DNA of 64,000 nucleotides from Verrucomicrobiota bacterium (GCA_016931415.1 JAFGEW010000029.1:1-64000); one strand, 5' to 3'; positions 1 to 9,301 are shown, numbered from the stretch's first letter. The notes: generated from the letters alone by a model not told the origin. Made by a program: numbers and translations.

Positions 1-2726
1 CGGATGTAGCGGCCCATCGTCGGCGCGTTGGCGTACGTAACCCACCGCACGTTCGGCTGCTCGGGGTCGACGTCCTTGAAACACCCCATCGCGTAGCCGA
101 ACGTCGTTGCTTGCGGCGCGGCGAACAGCTTGCTCGTCTTGAACTCCGGATCGTCCGACACGTCGATGCGGAAGTAGGTGTAGAACGCGTCGTGCGCGCC
201 CGACTTGACCAACCGCACCGCCGCGATCGGCACGGACTTGCCGAGGTCGAGCTGCACGGAGTCGCCGCGCTTCGTCCGCCCTCCGTTCCACTCGGTCGTC
301 ACGTCGCCATCGACGGCCTTCGCCACAGTGTCCTGGCCTGTCGTGGCCGTCACCGTGCAGTCGCGCGCCACATTCGTCTGCCAGTCGACCTGCGCCGACG
401 GCACGATGCTCGTGTACAGCGTGGCGACCGAACGGTCGTGCTCGCCCCTCCAGTATCCCTCGTTGAGCCGGACGAGCCTGACAAACCCGTAGTCGCGCTG
501 GTTGTACGCCTCGACGCGCAGCAGGAGCGTCGTGTTCGTGCCGACGACGTTGATGCGCCCGAACGGATTGCGCTTGAGGAGCGTGTGCCCCGTCGCCGTC
601 GTGATGTCCGTCGCCTCGCCGGAGTCCTGGACCGGCAGCGGCAGGTAGCCGAGCGTCGTCGTACGCACGTTGGCCGCCACGACGTTCTCGTCGGTGATCG
701 CGTTGCTCACGGCCTGCCAGATCTTGACCGACGCGCCCGAGATCGGACGCCCGCCCGCGTCGAGCACGCGCACGTAGATCTGGCGCGGCAGGTCGTACTG
801 CCACTCGCCGAAGAACCCCGCGCGATAAGGCAGGTTCGAGTTGAACCCCGCGATGCTGTGCAGCGAGAACAGCCCCGTGTTGAGCCGGTAGCGCGCGTCG
901 GGCCGCGTATCGCCCCCGCCCATGAGCCCGCTGAACGGGTACATGTCGCCGCGTGTGATGTAGTACTCGCCGCCGTCCTTGACCTTGCACTTGCCGTTCG
1001 GCTCCGACGGGTCCGACGGCTCGATATTCGACCAGTACACGTCGAACGCCGCGAGACACTGGTGCGAGCACTCGTGGAGCAGCGAGCCTTCGAGCAGCAC
1101 CGTGCGCGTCGTGAAGAAGCGCTTCACGTTCTTGACCTGCTCGTCGTAGTCCTTCGCCTTGGTGTCCCACGGCCAGCACGAGCCCCACTCGCCGTCGAAC
1201 CGGCAATCGGCCAGCCCCGTGCCGGCGGGCGACTCGAGCGTCGGCTTCGGCGTGTGCTTGCCCCACGGATCGAGCAGCCCGTTCGGCACCACCTCGATCG
1301 CGTCGAGCGACACCCGCTCGAGGCAGCCGTCGCGCGCGATCTCGGCAAAGCGCGACTTGTCGAGATACGTCTCGTTCCATATCCACCAGTGCCACTGAAG
1401 GTAGTCCTCGAACGAGTAACTGCCCCAGGCGTTGCACTGGCTGTTTATGTAGTCGTAGCTCTGCTGATCGACCCAGTACTTGAGCGTGCGGCCCTCGACG
1501 TACTTGCCGAGGGCGTTGTTGTTGCGGCAGGTGTCGGCGATCCGCTCGCCGGGATCAGCCCAGAACGCGAGCACCAGGTCGCGGTGGTCGGAGTGATCGA
1601 TCTGCCACGCCCACTCGTACTCGACCGTGGCCTCCTCGCCCGGCTTGAGCCGGCCCTGCCACGTGCCCTGCATGATGACCCGCTCGTTGAAGCGCCACTC
1701 GTACGGGATGACGCCGACGAACTCCTTGGTCCCCGCGTTCTTGACGTGCGCCGTGAACGTGACCGTCTCGCCCTGGCGCGGCCACTTGCGCGCGCTGCCG
1801 TATTTCGGGTATTTCATGACGCCGACGCCGACGCCGCGGAACTCCTTCACCTCGTACTGGCCCGTGCCCTCGTCGAGATAACGCAGGTAGCGCGGGGTGC
1901 GCTCGATGTACGTCACGTCGAGATCGACGCCTTGCGGGCGCGCCGTGCTCGCCGGCGTGTCGTATGTGATCGTCAGCGCGGGCCGCAGTTCGGCCCGGAA
2001 CGCCTCGCCGCTGTAGAAGAAATGCTGGACGTTCATTGCGGCCGGATCGGCCTGCTCGATGAGCCAGCCGTAGTTGAGGTAGTGGCGCTCGGCCCAGTAC
2101 TGCACGTCCTCGGCCAGCTTGCCGCCTGACAAGGTGAGCGTTCCCTTCTCGGCATCGTACGCGTCGGCCACCTTGACGACGAGGCTCGGCTCGGCGGCCC
2201 GATCGATGCCCGGCCGCTTGGCGCCCGGCGCCGCCCAGCGGATGGCCTGCCCGGCCGGCCCGTGGTACCGGTTCACGTAGTTGGCCGCCCAGTACAGCTC
2301 GCGGTCAGCCTCCCCGCCGTCGCGCCACGACGCAAGCACGCGATAGACGCGCAGTTCGCCCTCGGGCTTGAAGTGGGTCGGCACCACGTGGAGCACGAGC
2401 GTGGCGTCCTTCACCGTGCTCGCGCGGTAGATGGCCCGGTTGAGCGATTTGAAGGCGATGAGCAGCGTATCAGGGCTCCCGGCGCCGAGTTGCAGCGTAC
2501 CCGCCCCGCCGTAGCAGAACGCGGGGCGCTTGTAGACGAGCGTCGTGTCCTCGGCACACATGTAGACGTACGGCTCGCCGCCATACTCGGTGTCTTCGTA
2601 GGGGTTGATCGTCGTGTAGCGCGCGAGCGTGACCGACCGCGTCTCGGCCCCAACCACGGTCGAACAGACAACAAACGCGACGGCGACAATGGCGGACGAC
2701 AGTCCAACGGCAATGCGGGTCTGCAT
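1..2726 (-). CDS. Secreted multidomain protein with HExxH motif (3' end outside window)
   Basis: About 908 residues are visible; the C-terminus lies beyond the left edge. The frame is open throughout and begins at an ATG preceded by GGGAGG. A Sec signal peptide is clear (hydrophobic residues ~5-22, cleavage probably after VVGA). Residues ~30-255 resemble a DNRLRE/disaggregatase-type beta-sandwich ending RPALTITYD; ~300-410 look like a CARDB Ig-like domain (FTAHVKNAGTKEF); 551-555 read HECSH, an HExxH zinc-protease-type site; ~780-865 look like an F5/8 type C (discoidin) carbohydrate-binding domain (NVARDCTVTATTGQ). Inferred role: an extracellular or surface enzyme acting on glycoprotein or polysaccharide. 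The protease assignment rests on one motif. The long Arg-rich frame opposite (111-2129 +) is antisense shadow. Confidence 0.82.
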   Translation of the reverse strand, partial: MQTRIAVGLSSAIVAVAFVVCSTVVGAETRSVTLARYTTINPYEDTEYGGEPYVYMCAEDTTLVYKRPAFCYGGAGTLQLGAGSPDTLLIAFKSLNRAIYRASTVKDATLVLHVVPTHFKPEGELRVYRVLASWRDGGEADRELYWAANYVNRYHGPAGQAIRWAAPGAKRPGIDRAAEPSLVVKVADAYDAEKGTLTLSGGKLAEDVQYWAERHYLNYGWLIEQADPAAMNVQHFFYSGEAFRAELRPALTITYDTPASTARPQGVDLDVTYIERTPRYLRYLDEGTGQYEVKEFRGVGVGVMKYPKYGSARKWPRQGETVTFTAHVKNAGTKEFVGVIPYEWRFNERVIMQGTWQGRLKPGEEATVEYEWAWQIDHSDHRDLVLAFWADPGERIADTCRNNNALGKYVEGRTLKYWVDQQSYDYINSQCNAWGSYSFEDYLQWHWWIWNETYLDKSRFAEIARDGCLERVSLDAIEVVPNGLLDPWGKHTPKPTLESPAGTGLADCRFDGEWGSCWPWDTKAKDYDEQVKNVKRFFTTRTVLLEGSLLHECSHQCLAAFDVYWSNIEPSDPSEPNGKCKVKDGGEYYITRGDMYPFSGLMGGGDTRPDARYRLNTGLFSLHSIAGFNSNLPYRAGFFGEWQYDLPRQIYVRVLDAGGRPISGASVKIWQAVSNAITDENVVAANVRTTTLGYLPLPVQDSGEATDITTATGHTLLKRNPFGRINVVGTNTTLLLRVEAYNQRDYGFVRLVRLNEGYWRGEHDRSVATLYTSIVPSAQVDWQTNVARDCTVTATTGQDTVAKAVDGDVTTEWNGGRTKRGDSVQLDLGKSVPIAAVRLVKSGAHDAFYTYFRIDVSDDPEFKTSKLFAAPQATTFGYAMGCFKDVDPEQPNVRWVTYANAPTMGRYI

Positions 2727-2840
2727 GGCACTCCTCCCGGATTCAGGTCTGAGCGATGCAATCCCATTGTACCCCGAAACGGCCGGAAACGGAAGGCGTG
2801 CATCAGGGGCTTCGGCGTCTGACCGGCCTCCGGCGCGGCG

Positions 2841-4073
2841 CTAGCGCGCCGAGGGACCTTTGGCGGAAGGGCCCGCCTCCCCGGCCCCTGGGCCGGCCTT
2901 GTGGAAGTGTGTGCGCTTGAGCATCAGGCAGAGCGGGATGCCGGCCAGCACGATCAGGCCGCCGAGCACGAAGCCGTTCTCGAACCCCAGCACCTCGGCC
3001 CGGTGCAGAATGCCCTGCGCCGACAGCGCCACCGCCTTGACCTGCTCGGTCGGCAGCATGCCGCGCACGGCGCTGAAGTCGACGGCCGACACATGGCGCG
3101 TGAACCGCGCGAACGTCTCAGACTGCGGGCTCATCAGCTCGCCGACGTGCACGCCGTGACGGTGGATGGCGTTGGTGACGTACGTGTTGAGCAACGCGAT
3201 GCCGAACGAGCCGCCCACGCTCTGCGCCACGTTGAGGAAGCTCGACGCCGTGGCCACTTTGTCGCGCGGCACGGCGTTGAGCGCCGCGGTGAGCAGCGGC
3301 GCCATCATGAACGCCAGCCCCATGCCGCGCACGACCTGCGGCGCGATGATCATCGCCTGGCTCGAATACGGATCGAGATAGCCGTACGCGAGCAGCGAGA
3401 GGCCCGTCACGGCCGTGCCCAACACGACGAGGTTGCGCGGGCCGTAGCGGTCGGCCAGCCGGCCGGCAAACGGCATGGAGATGCCCACGGCCACCGCCCC
3501 CGGCATCATGGTCAAACCCGTACGGACGGTCGTATAGCCGACGAGGTTCTGCAGAAAGATCGGCAGAAGGAATACGCCGCCGAACAGACCGACCGCACGA
3601 AACACGGCCAGGAGCATGCTCAGCGTGAAGTTTCGGTAGCGGAACAGCCGCAGGTCCAGCAGGGGATGCCGGACGGTGCGCTCGACGGCCAAGAACATGA
3701 CGAACCCGATGACGGTGAACACCAGGCAGGTGTGGATGTAAGCTGAATCCCATCCCTTCTGCTGCCCCTTGGAGAGCGCGAGGAGCCCGCTAATCAGCGC
3801 CATGGTGATAAACGTGAATCCCCAGACGTCGAACGGGATGCGCCTGCGGCCCTCGAGCGACTCCGGGCGCATCACGGTCATGCCGAGAAGCAGCGCCATC
3901 GCGCCGATCGGCAGGTTGACCGAGAAGATTGCGCGCCAACTGAACCAGTCGGTCAGGTACCCGCCCAGCGTCGGTCCCAGCGCGGGCGCCACCATGATGC
4001 CCGTGCCCCAGATCCCCAGCGCCCGCCCGCGCTCGTGCGGCTCGAACAGGTCGGCCACAATCGCCGTCCCCAC
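2841..4073 (-). pseudogene. EmrB/QacA-type MFS drug transporter, 5'-truncated
   Basis: The 410 residues match the DHA2 (14-TM) family from transmembrane segment ~4 onward: the family's motif region reads GPTLGGYLTDWFSWRAIF followed by SVNLPIGA. The first ~100-110 residues are missing. In the same frame, a TGA stands six codons before the first usable GTG, and upstream sequence has no MFS similarity. Family members normally have ~500-530 residues. The break coincides with the left end (CGCCAGCAC, 4092-4100) of the inserted ECF-like operon, and the matching emrA remnant lies on the other side of it (8771-8925). A shortened product could still be made, but it lacks the first helices, so I call it a broken gene. 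Confidence 0.75.
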
Positions 4074-4100
4074 CGGCTGGGCGAGGCTTCACGCCAGCAC

Positions 4101-4392
4101 GGGGGCAATGCTCGCCCATGGTCCATAGGCTTGTGCTGTTGACGGTCGGCGCACGCTAGTGCTCGCCAACTCAGGCCTTCCTAGCGACAGAAAGCGTGTT
4201 GCGGTCGAGACCAGTCTGCGCTATGGTACCGCAGCAGCAGCAGCAGCAGGAGTCCTGCGAGGGTCGCAATGCAGAGCCGGCTCAGGCGTGACCTCCGAGG
4301 ATACGGAACGGCCGCTCGGCAGTGTGTAGGTGTCCGCCCTGTCATTATGGGCCAGAACTGCAGGTGCCTCGCCCACAGTTGGAGGAAGTCAC
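4101..4392. other. Leader region of the ECF-like operon
   Basis: About 290 bases without a convincing gene. It holds a CAG/GCA trinucleotide run (~4230-4250) and must contain the operon promoter, but I see no clear -35/-10 pair. The reading frame open from 4330 is only the upstream extension of the next gene; a GGAGG at ~4380-4386 supports the 4393 start instead. Confidence 0.4.
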
Positions 4393-4956
4393 ATGAGGAA
4401 GCTCGTGAAGGAGTTCGTCGCGTTGGGCTTCGGTGCCGTGGGCTTTGGCCTCGCTTTTGTGCTGGGTACGGCGGTGACCTCTGGCACAGGAGTTCCTCTC
4501 CTGGGCGGCGTCACGAACGGTGTTCTGGTCGCCATGGTACTCACGATCGGCCTTCTCGCGGTTGACCGCTTCGGGACTGCAGTCCAGATGTGGCTAATGT
4601 TCAGCCTATTCGCTGCGTTCACGACCACACTGGGGCCCCAGGGGTTCTACAAGATTCCGATTGCCCTGCTGGCAGGTCTACTGTGGGATGCCGTCTACTT
4701 CGGCTTCAGACGACGCACCTACGCGCTCTTCCTGGGCGCGTTCCTGGGGGTCACGAGCATAATGTTCGCGATGCTCGGTGCCCTGCGTCTGGGCCTTGGC
4801 AGGGATGCGGAGGTGGCCTTCCAGAAGTATTGGAAGGCCCTTGGTGCAATCCTCGTGATCAACCTGATCGTCACCGGTCTCGGCGTATTCCTCGGCCGCC
4901 AAGTGTACCTTACACGATTGGCCCGTCTCGAGTTATTCAAGAACTTGAAAGCATGA
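4393..4956 (+). CDS. Membrane protein, ECF-transporter S-component-like
   Basis: 187 residues, five to six predicted hydrophobic segments (for example 8-30, 38-58, 65-90, 105-130, 148-170) joined by short charged loops, the size and topology of substrate-binding (S) components of energy-coupling-factor importers. Start chosen at 4393 because GGAGG lies about 7 nt upstream. The stop overlaps the ATG of the ATPase gene (ATGA at 4953-4956), so the two are translationally coupled. Identification rests on topology plus the neighbouring double ATPase and T-like protein; the ligand is unknown. It has no Cys-rich or heme motif. Confidence 0.55.
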   Translation: MRKLVKEFVALGFGAVGFGLAFVLGTAVTSGTGVPLLGGVTNGVLVAMVLTIGLLAVDRFGTAVQMWLMFSLFAAFTTTLGPQGFYKIPIALLAGLLWDAVYFGFRRRTYALFLGAFLGVTSIMFAMLGALRLGLGRDAEVAFQKYWKALGAILVINLIVTGLGVFLGRQVYLTRLARLELFKNLKA

Positions 4957-6293
4957 CCCGCAGCGCGGATTCGGGAATGTACGAGAAGCTGAGCATCGGG
5001 GCTGGCGTGGTTGAGTGGTCCTCAGCCAGACTGGAATACGACGCACTCGGCGAGTTCGAGCCCGGCCAGCGGTACATCGTGGTCGGCTCCAACGGCTCCG
5101 GGAAGTCGACCCTTGCCAGATGCCTCTGCGGCGTGGTTCCGGAAGTCTACTTCGCATCGGTAACACTTGAGGGCTGCGTGAGCGGGCGCGATCTGCTGCC
5201 GGTTTGGCCGCGTCAGAGCGGGGAATACCCTATTGCTGTCTTGCCACAGGACGTTCGTCAGTTTCTTCTGGGAATGACGGTGCCCGAGGAGTTCGAAGTC
5301 TCCTGCGCACACTCCGGGCTGGGCAGCATTGCGCGAGACCACATCTACGACAGCTGCGGCCTGGGTTCTTTCCGCACACGGTCATGCTGGCAGCTTTCAG
5401 ATGGTGAGCGCCAACGCGTTGCCCTCGCCTGTGCACTGGCCTACGGCGCCCCTTGGCTTGTGCTCGATGAGTGGTTCTCACACCTCGACGACTGCTGGCT
5501 CCCTCGACTCGACCACCTCATCAGTGAGGTCCTGTCTGGGCGAAGCATGACCGCCATTGAGCTCACATCGCGTCCCGTGCCCGCCGGACCGCACGTAAAG
5601 TACCTACGGTCATTGGTGCGTGATCGCTGTGTTTCCTCGCCGGCGTCGGACGCCGATCGCAGCGATGCGCTCTCCCGGCTGCTGACACGCTTCGGGACCA
5701 AGAGGTCAGAACCCCGCCCGAGGATCTGCCACAACGGGAGCATCCGGCGCGGTGAGTTCCGGAAGGCGATCGAACCAGTCGAACACGAGAAGGGTCTGCT
5801 GGTCATCACGGGAGCCAATGGATCTGGCAAGAGCTCACTTCTGCGAGGGCTCAAACTCAGGGTGAAGGGTCGTCGCGCGTCTCGACCTGTCGTCGTGTTC
5901 AGTGACCCCCGCCTCCAACTGGTTGGCCACACGATATCGTCGGTTCTGAAGCAAGTCCTCATCTCCACGCGAGCAGGTGGTGTTGATGAGGCGGTTCGCC
6001 TAACAGCAGCCGCCCTTAACCTAAGAGCGGACACTGATGTCCTTGAGCTAAGCCACGGTGCAGCCAAGCTTCTCGGCGTGATCCTCGGTGTGCTTAGCCC
6101 TCTTGCAGGGCTGGCCGTCGACGAGCCCTTCGTGGCGCTGGATCGCGATGGAGAAGCTTTGGTCATGCTTGCCATCGACTATGCAGCATGCGAGCTTGGG
6201 AAGCCCGTGGTTCTGGCCAGCCCATCCCACATCGAGCACGGAAGGTTTCACGCACCGACCCAACTGCTGTCGCTCGACGGTACGAGGATGTAG
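4953..6293 (+). CDS. Fused double ABC ATPase, energy-coupling-factor type
   Basis: 446 residues with two nucleotide-binding domains. Domain 1: Walker A GSNGSGKST (Lys51), signature LSDGERQRVA (148-157), Walker B LVLDEW (~170). Domain 2: Walker A GANGSGKSS (Lys293), a degenerate signature LSHGAAK (~366) and Walker B GLAVDEP (~388). Fused ATPase pairs of this kind energise ECF-family vitamin or metal importers; the first site looks fully catalytic, the second has a weaker signature. The start overlaps the upstream stop (ATGA). The next gene begins 3 nt after the stop. A cytoplasmic, membrane-associated role is inferred. Confidence 0.85.
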   Translation: MTRSADSGMYEKLSIGAGVVEWSSARLEYDALGEFEPGQRYIVVGSNGSGKSTLARCLCGVVPEVYFASVTLEGCVSGRDLLPVWPRQSGEYPIAVLPQDVRQFLLGMTVPEEFEVSCAHSGLGSIARDHIYDSCGLGSFRTRSCWQLSDGERQRVALACALAYGAPWLVLDEWFSHLDDCWLPRLDHLISEVLSGRSMTAIELTSRPVPAGPHVKYLRSLVRDRCVSSPASDADRSDALSRLLTRFGTKRSEPRPRICHNGSIRRGEFRKAIEPVEHEKGLLVITGANGSGKSSLLRGLKLRVKGRRASRPVVVFSDPRLQLVGHTISSVLKQVLISTRAGGVDEAVRLTAAALNLRADTDVLELSHGAAKLLGVILGVLSPLAGLAVDEPFVALDRDGEALVMLAIDYAACELGKPVVLASPSHIEHGRFHAPTQLLSLDGTRM

Positions 6294-6295
6294 CT

Positions 6296-6982
6296 ATGGT
6301 TCCTATGCGCCGCCGCTACTCCTACATCCCCGCAATGCTGATACCTCTCGCGACCACCGCATTCGCCATCGAGACCCACTGCAAAGTGGCGTGGACCGCA
6401 GGCCTTGCAGTCTTGGTAGCTGTCTCCCTGGTTGTTGTTCTCAGTCATAGGCGTGGCTTCCTGCAGTTCCGAGCAGTGTTCCTGTCGATGTATTGCGCTC
6501 TCTTCCTTCTGGGCCTGGCTGGAGTCTGGGTCCTTCCCCGCGGTGCGTGCACGTTTGCCGCCCGCACCGCAGTGCTTGGACTCGGCATCTCGCCTCTGCT
6601 CATCCCAGGTATTGGTTCCCGCATCTGTCGGGCTGCTGGAAGCCTGAGACACGCGAGGGATCCCGGCGTCTGCGAAGGGGTCTCGCTCTTGATCACACAG
6701 GTGCCTCTGCAGGCGGCGGAGGCCTGGGAGGCGTTCCGTCATCCTCTTACGCTACCCTCCAAGACGATGCGACTGCTCGCCATCCTGCGTGGGGACATCG
6801 TCATCGGGCCCATATATGCCTTTGTCCGATTGATGCATCGTCTTGCTGCCGCGACCATAGCCAGGCGGTTTACTCTGCGAAGCTATCACCCTGCGGTGCA
6901 AGTATCTTGCATCGAGACTACGGTCTATACGACCAGTATAGGATTACTCCTGTGTCTAGCTGCTGCTCCCCTCTACTCGTGA
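6296..6982 (+). CDS. Membrane protein, ECF-transporter T-component-like
   Basis: 228 residues, with hydrophobic segments in the first third (~12-30, 34-52, 60-80), a more polar centre, and a last segment at ~205-225. This layout, with an internal AATIARRFTLR stretch reminiscent of the Ala-Arg coupling helices of EcfT/CbiQ proteins, fits the transmembrane coupling subunit. The start at 6296 follows the ATPase stop by 2 nt. The stop overlaps the next gene's start (GTGA). Sequence similarity to EcfT is low, so the assignment depends heavily on operon context. Confidence 0.55.
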   Translation: MVPMRRRYSYIPAMLIPLATTAFAIETHCKVAWTAGLAVLVAVSLVVVLSHRRGFLQFRAVFLSMYCALFLLGLAGVWVLPRGACTFAARTAVLGLGISPLLIPGIGSRICRAAGSLRHARDPGVCEGVSLLITQVPLQAAEAWEAFRHPLTLPSKTMRLLAILRGDIVIGPIYAFVRLMHRLAAATIARRFTLRSYHPAVQVSCIETTVYTTSIGLLLCLAAAPLYS

Positions 6983-8034
6983 GCGCCCCGACCCAAGAAA
7001 CCTGCCGCGTCGGACATGTAGTCACAAGCAGATACGTGCCATCAGAATCCAACCTGCGTGCGGCGGGGAACACCCTGAATGCCGGGATCGCATCTTACGT
7101 GTGTGAAGCGCTCTGTCGGGGATGGATTATCAGGGACCCCATCCAGGTCCCCTCCGCCGCGCTTGATGCGCTGATAGACAGCATCCTTGGCCAGATGTTG
7201 CTGCACGACTCCGTGGCTGTCTGGCGCTGGGAGAAGCGCCCCTCTAGACCGGATTACCTCTATCCGCCGGACTGGGACGACACATGCAAGGCAATCGATG
7301 CGATCAGGGCCTATGAGGTCCTCACCGGTCAGTCGCTCGATGTTCCGCTACCGACCAGTAAGTGGCTCGCTCAGGAACTGAAGGCGTCCTTTCACGTGTC
7401 ACCAGTCGCGGGACAGGACTCGACACGCCCTTGCCGGAACCAGCTGGCGTTGTTCATGTTTCTTGCAGGCCGAGATGAGAAGCCGAACAACACAGAGGAC
7501 ATCATGGTCACCGCAGTCACGCTACGTACTGTGTTGCGCTTCTACAGAGACGTTGCCATGGAGCTCGAAGGGGAGTTACTGTCTCTGGGAGAACGCCTGC
7601 TTGAGGTAGCATGCTGGGGGCTGCTAGACGGCATTCGCTTCTCCGAAGTATCGCGCTGCTACTACTCCTGGGGGCACTTTCTCCTCATTCTTCACGAGAT
7701 TGGCGAGCTGCTCCCGTTTCTGAGACCGCGGATCACAGAGCAATGCTCGATCTACCTCCGAGGGAGGCTCTATTCTTCTCTTCTTGATGATAACATTCGC
7801 AGCCACCTTGCGCAGGATGAGGCGTGCTATGCGGCCTTCCTGGCTCGCCTAGTAGCTCCGGAGATCGAGCCCGTGCTCGTGTCACACGCACGGCGTCTTG
7901 GACAGGCGGAGTCTCCCCAAGTCATGTACCGGCACCGGCGGCTGGGTCATATGTACGGTGCCCCAGCCTGGACCTACTTGCTTTATCGTCTCCTAGCCAC
8001 CTCAGATGCTGGAGGTCTCGAGGCCGATGTGTAG
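6979..8034 (+). CDS. Terpenoid cyclase / prenyltransferase alpha-alpha toroid-like protein
   Basis: 351 residues, soluble. Starts at GTG 6979, overlapping the previous stop (GTGA), which argues for coupling. The segment at ~80-115 reads AVWRWEKRPSRPDYLYPPDW followed by DDTCKAIDAI, matching the hallmark of the squalene/hopene cyclase and prenyltransferase repeat fold, in which a DDT motif sits in an alpha-alpha barrel. A second helix-rich half (SWGHFLLILHEIGELL) follows. Length is short of a full class II cyclase (~600+), so it may be a one-barrel enzyme acting on an isoprenoid, or a binding protein. Its place in a transporter operon is unusual. Confidence 0.55.
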   Translation: MSAPTQETCRVGHVVTSRYVPSESNLRAAGNTLNAGIASYVCEALCRGWIIRDPIQVPSAALDALIDSILGQMLLHDSVAVWRWEKRPSRPDYLYPPDWDDTCKAIDAIRAYEVLTGQSLDVPLPTSKWLAQELKASFHVSPVAGQDSTRPCRNQLALFMFLAGRDEKPNNTEDIMVTAVTLRTVLRFYRDVAMELEGELLSLGERLLEVACWGLLDGIRFSEVSRCYYSWGHFLLILHEIGELLPFLRPRITEQCSIYLRGRLYSSLLDDNIRSHLAQDEACYAAFLARLVAPEIEPVLVSHARRLGQAESPQVMYRHRRLGHMYGAPAWTYLLYRLLATSDAGGLEADV

Positions 8035-8752
8035 GCTCACTATCTTCGGCGTGATAGCCGCCATGGTTTACGTCTTGGGTGTGATCGAGAACGCCGGATA
8101 CATGACGCAGTCCTATGAGAGAGGCCTTGCCGTCTTCGCCGAGAGTGGCCCAACACGCGCGCCAGTCAAAGGACTAGGATACGTCATCCTTGCTATGGGC
8201 ACTGTGCTGGCATCTCGCCTCTACCTCCAGGCTTGGGCCGTTGACGAGATGCGCAGTTTCCGTCGCGCTCGACGGAAAACGAGCACAGGACGCAGAGTCC
8301 TTGACTACGTGCTCCGTCTTGTGTGGGTTGGCGGGGTCGTCTGGCTGCCACAAGCGTATGCTGTCGCAGCCGGTGCGGCATTTGACCAGACAGCGAGCAT
8401 GCACCTATACCTTTTCGTCCTGATGGCGTCTGTATTCGCTTGGGATCTAACGATGCGGCCGATGATCTTTGGGTACACCAAGAGGGATCGGAAGGACCTG
8501 GTCAGGAATTGGCTTGCGCTGGATGCGGTTATGACAACCACCCTTGGGTTGGCGTGGCTGTCACTTGCTTTCGTGCCAACCAGCCCCCTCGGCAACTGGG
8601 GCATTGGCGTTGCGCTCGTCTCGATTCAGACCGCCTTCGTCGTTAGCCTCGTTCAGCTCGTGATGTGGGCAAAGCAGATTTTGCAGAGCCTCCGTTCCGG
8701 GTACCCCAGAGCAGCCGACGGCGCCGCGCAGAGACTGGTGCATGAAGAGTGA
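8027..8752 (+). CDS. Integral membrane protein of the ECF-like operon
   Basis: 241 residues with about six hydrophobic segments (~5-22, 48-68, 92-118, 128-148, 168-190, 195-222). Start at ATG 8027, overlapping the previous stop, with GGAGG 12 nt upstream; an in-frame ATG at 8006 is possible. I do not recognise the family. As the last gene of a coupled five-gene operon it is likely part of the same transport or lipid-modification unit. Its stop lies 10 nt before the island's right inverted repeat. Confidence 0.6.
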   Translation: MCRLTIFGVIAAMVYVLGVIENAGYMTQSYERGLAVFAESGPTRAPVKGLGYVILAMGTVLASRLYLQAWAVDEMRSFRRARRKTSTGRRVLDYVLRLVWVGGVVWLPQAYAVAAGAAFDQTASMHLYLFVLMASVFAWDLTMRPMIFGYTKRDRKDLVRNWLALDAVMTTTLGLAWLSLAFVPTSPLGNWGIGVALVSIQTAFVVSLVQLVMWAKQILQSLRSGYPRAADGAAQRLVHEE

Positions 8753-8770
8753 TCTCGTCTTGTGCTGGCG

Positions 8771-8925
8771 CCACCTTGATATAGGTGCCGCTCACGCCCT
8801 CGGCCGGAATGAGGCTGAACTGCGAGTTGGCCGCCCGCAGCATGCTCGTCACCCGCCCGGTAAGCCGAACGTTCGGGTAGGCGTCAATCGTCACGACCGC
8901 CTCGTCGCCGAGACGCGCCCGCACC
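8771..8925 (-). pseudogene. EmrA (HlyD-family membrane fusion protein) C-terminal remnant
   Basis: The minus strand encodes about 50 residues including GDEAVVTIDAYPNVRLTG and SQFSLIPAEGVSGTYIKV, the conserved region near the C-terminus of EmrA-type membrane fusion proteins. Both ends are cut: the left end at the island repeat, the right end where the plus strand begins to encode the split zinc-ribbon protein (~8922). EmrA works with EmrB as a drug efflux pair, and the emrB remnant at 2841-4073 is in the same orientation, so the two were once neighbours. Confidence 0.75.
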
Positions 8926-9150
8926 TGCTCGAGGAGACCACCGACCGCCTCGTGCTCAAGGAACGCCTGCGCGGCACGGGCCAACGGCCCAACGCCGACG
9001 AGCGGATGCGCCTGATCGCCGAGACGTTCCACGTGCTCGCCCAGCATACTCAACAACGATTCTCGCGGCAGGCACGCCACGTCGATCCGCTGGCGATGTC
9101 GGCGCTCCTGTGTTCATTCGGCCTCACCGTGGCCTTCTTCGCCGTGGGGT
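8922..9150 (+). pseudogene. Zinc-ribbon membrane protein family, middle fragment
   Basis: Plus-strand frame reads HLLEETTDRLVLKERL, then DERMRLIAETFH and a hydrophobic helix (LAMSALLCSFGLTVAFFAVG). These align with the same positions of the intact paralogues at 12112-12921 and 12937-13740. The N-terminal CxxC region is gone, replaced by the emrA remnant, and similarity stops at ~9150. The C-terminal piece reappears at 11853-12035, so one gene has been split by the intervening two-gene module. Confidence 0.72.
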
Positions 9151-9301
9151 CAATGGCCGAGAAGTGCGGAGGAGTGCAATTGAGTTCTGGACAGTCCATA
9201 GATCTCTTGCCATGATTCCTGTGTCGTTGTTGGGCCTTCGACAGAACGGGAGTGACTAGACACGGGTGTCTCCATTGTGTTCGACCAACAACTGAGGCAC
9301 C

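Larger units (their letters stand above)
4092..8770. mobile_element. Island carrying the ECF-like operon, bounded by 9-bp inverted repeats
   Basis: Homology to EmrB stops at ~4091 and homology to EmrA starts at ~8771. Exactly at those points lie CGCCAGCAC (4092-4100) and its reverse complement GTGCTGGCG (8762-8770). Between them sit only the five-gene operon and a short untranslated stretch. The emrA 3' end and emrB 5' end are missing, so this is a replacement or an insertion with deletion, not a clean insertion. No target duplication and no transposase or integrase is visible. Junctions are seen directly; mobility is inferred. Confidence 0.5.

Noticed and set aside
111-2129. Long plus-strand frame opposite the first gene
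   Set aside because: Arg/Val/Leu/Ala-rich composition with no domain, antisense to a minus frame that has a signal peptide, ribosome site and recognisable domains.
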